Positions 62,436-64,000 of a stretch of 64,000 nucleotides of DNA are shown here, in pieces (positions within the stretch are counted from its first letter, which is position 1; each line of letters starts with the position of its first letter). The stretch spans positions 53,474 to 117,473 of the forward strand of contig JXTB01000064.1 of assembly GCA_002914805.1 (NCBI GenBank). Direction: 5' to 3'. Source of the DNA: Parasponia andersonii (Eukaryota; Streptophyta; Magnoliopsida; Rosales; Cannabaceae). The notes beneath the pieces are model-generated. The model did not search any database and was not told where the DNA came from. It worked only from the letters and a program-made list of their open reading frames with translations. Both the position numbers and the translations under genes were made by a program.

Positions 62436-63358
62436 GGGATGTTACATGATGTATCCTTATATACTTACAAATCAGGTGGCAATCTGATTCTTCTACTTGT
62501 CTACGTAGTTGATATCCTAGTGACAGTAATTGATTCTACTCTAATTAAAACGCTGATAGCTGATCTTAACACAATGTTTGCTCGCAAAGATCCTGGTTCT
62601 ATTCATTATTTACTTCATATATAATCATATTGAGACTCTACGTGTTTATACTTGTTCCCGTCTAAGTACATTGGAGATCTTCAACAAAAAGTTAACATGA
62701 CAGTAGCAAAGCCTTACATAACTCTCGTTGCACCAGGTATAATAATGTCCAAACATGATGGAGAACATCTACCTGATCCATTTATGTACAGAAGCACAAT
62801 AGGAGCTCTACAGTATCTTAGAGTAAGCAAGTTGAGTCAGCTTCTTCACTGCCCAACAATAGTTCACTGGAAAACATATAAAAGGATATTAAGATATCTT
62901 AAGGGCACTATTACACATGGCATCAATTTCAAACCCTGTTAGAGTTTGAATCTAGTAGGCTTTGCAAATGTAGACTGGGCAAGTTGCCCGGATGATAGAA
63001 GATCTACTGGTGTATACTACTATATTTTTCTTGGAAGCTGTCTCAGTTCATGGATTTCTAAAAGCAGAATGGGGTAGGCAGATCTAATACTGAGTAAGAG
63101 TATAGAGCATTGGCTCATATGGCTCTAGAAATAACTTGGCTACAATATTTGCACACTAAACTAGGATTCACTTTAAAACAGTGTCCAGTGGTGTGGAGTG
63201 ATAATCAAGGAGCAGCTTCATTTATTGCCAACCCAGTTTATCTTCCGAGAATGAAGCATATAGATATTGATATGCACTTCATTCAGGATATAGTTCTAAA
63301 AAGACAATTAGAGATTAGATATGTGCCTACACAAGACCGAATTGCAAATAAAAAAAAA
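62436..63358 (+). pseudogene. Copia RT C-terminal and RNase H remnant (C4)
   Basis: The RT catalytic block reads LLLVYVVDILVT, so the first Asp of YVDD is Val (GTT at 62508-62510). Then come KYIGDLQQKVNMTVAKPY, RSTIGALQYLRVSK, LKGTITHGINFKP, a broken RNase H start [18 protein letters not shown] (usual GFADADWA; one Asp is Asn), a stop in the TEAEYRA block (63090s), ITWLQYLHTKLGFTLKQCP, VVWSDNQGAASFIANP, MKHIDIDMHFIQD and LEIRYVPTQDRIA. It ends at an A run (63349-63358) just before the usual C-terminus. No LTRs or upstream gag are seen, so it is a truncated fragment. Confidence 0.85.
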
Positions 63359-63442
63359 AGGCCAAGATGCGTTATTTTTTGCTCTGCTAAGGTTTTCTGT
63401 TTAGGATTTCATACGCTGATAATTCTTTTCCAATTTTCAATC

Positions 63443-63937
63443 ATGTCTTCTAAGTTAGATTGTTACACGACTTCCTACTTACTTTCTAGTTATGCTTTGA
63501 ATGATTTTAAATTGAAATCTCATGTGGATTCACGTCATCTTGATGATTCTAATGTTGACTCGCTAAACCCTAACATAGGGTTGGTTGCGGTCACTGATTG
63601 GCAGCAATTGTAGTTTCATGTTGATGCTATGTTAGAGAGGTCTCAATTGAAGGATGATGGGGATTATGAACAAGGTTTAATTTTCGAAGCTAGAGGTGCT
63701 CATGGGTTGGAGATTCAGATGTACGATGCTCATGGGTTGGTAGGAAAAGAGGCTAAGGTGTCGACCAATCAGGTGCATAATGGGCTAGTAGGGGAGACGG
63801 CTTGGGTTGCTGCTTCAATACCTAAGCTGACTCATGTTCAAGGGTTGAAAGGGGCGGCAACTGTTGGATTTAAAAACGATTTTTCGCAGCGGAAGATTGG
63901 CCTAGGAACATTCAAAAAATTTTCTCAAAATAATTGA
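63443..63937 (+). pseudogene. Unidentified open frame with one internal stop
   Basis: A reading frame begins at ATG 63443 (MSSKLDCYTTSYLLSSYALN), meets one stop (TAG 63611-63613) and stays open to TGA at 63935-63937. It shares the frame of the C4 RNase H. Two short repeats, HGLEI and HGLVG with AHNGLVGE-like wording, occur in the second half (63689-63810). I recognise no domain. Directly after it, TGTTGGATTTAAAAACG (63862) preceded by purine-rich sequence could be the start of an LTR, in which case the frame overlaps an element and is not a host gene. Confidence 0.3.
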
Positions 63938-64000
63938 CTATATGAGTGCATAGTATTAATTCATAGCAAATAGGAACATACAAAGAGAATAGATCTAATA
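63862..64000 (+). repeat. Possible LTR start at the window end
   Basis: TGTTGGATTTAAAAACG follows the purine-rich AAGGGGCGGCAAC. A TTCGCAGCGGAAG motif close behind also occurs in related form in copia LTRs (compare GTATGCAGCGGAATCG in C3 near 54652). The window ends before it can be confirmed. Confidence 0.25.

Overview
This is a stretch of flowering-plant (eudicot) nuclear DNA. The evidence is a 27-exon gene with GT..AG introns, AT-rich intergenic DNA, a plant telo-box and TATA promoter, a plant-specific xylan glycosyltransferase, and a thick block of Ty1/copia and Ty3/gypsy LTR retrotransposon remains. I cannot fix the species from the sequence. Two ambiguous bases (4081 and 17902) point to a draft assembly.

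Gene-rich part (1-25,200). Two intact host genes lie tail to tail. The first (+ strand, 544-20560) is the plant symplekin/PTA1 homologue (ESP4), a scaffold of the mRNA 3'-end processing machinery. I could thread 27 exons in frame through canonical splice sites to a 1333-residue protein. Its fifth intron is 6.56 kb and holds exon-like fragments of an unrecognised protein. The second (- strand, 24921-22578) is a family GT43 glycosyltransferase of the IRX9H/IRX9-L type (three exons, 412 residues), a Golgi protein of xylan backbone synthesis. Both genes look functional. They belong to unrelated pathways, and nothing suggests that they work together.

Spacer (25,200-28,400). AT-rich intergenic DNA with microsatellites and homopolymer runs; no gene seen.

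Retrotransposon part (28,400-64,000). No intact host gene is visible here. From left to right: a decayed + strand copia element (C1, about 28.4-33.7 kb) with an opposite-strand gypsy gag fragment inside it; an integrase-to-RT linker remnant of a - strand copia (C2, 34.6-35.4 kb); a gypsy element with an Athila/Tat-like primer-binding site and 1.45-kb LTRs (G1, 35,409-56,394) that has lost reverse transcriptase, RNase H and the integrase core; inside the 3' LTR of G1, a non-coding - strand element (C3, 42,517-56,130) with an exact 5-bp target duplication; inside C3, another - strand copia (C5, about 44.6-53.0 kb) with 5' LTR, primer-binding site, gag, protease and integrase remains; and, disrupting the pol region of C5, a block bounded by 150-bp direct repeats with TRIM-like features. 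To the right, C2 resumes with gag (56.8-57.6 kb), leader and 5' LTR (59,571-60,945). A + strand copia RT/RNase H remnant (C4, 62.4-63.35 kb) and an unidentified open frame close the window. All retroelement genes seen carry stops, frameshifts or lost catalytic residues, so they look dead.

The most notable structure is the stack of nested insertions, which gives a relative order of events. I see no new defence, metabolic or regulatory system, and no CRISPR, tRNA or rRNA gene.
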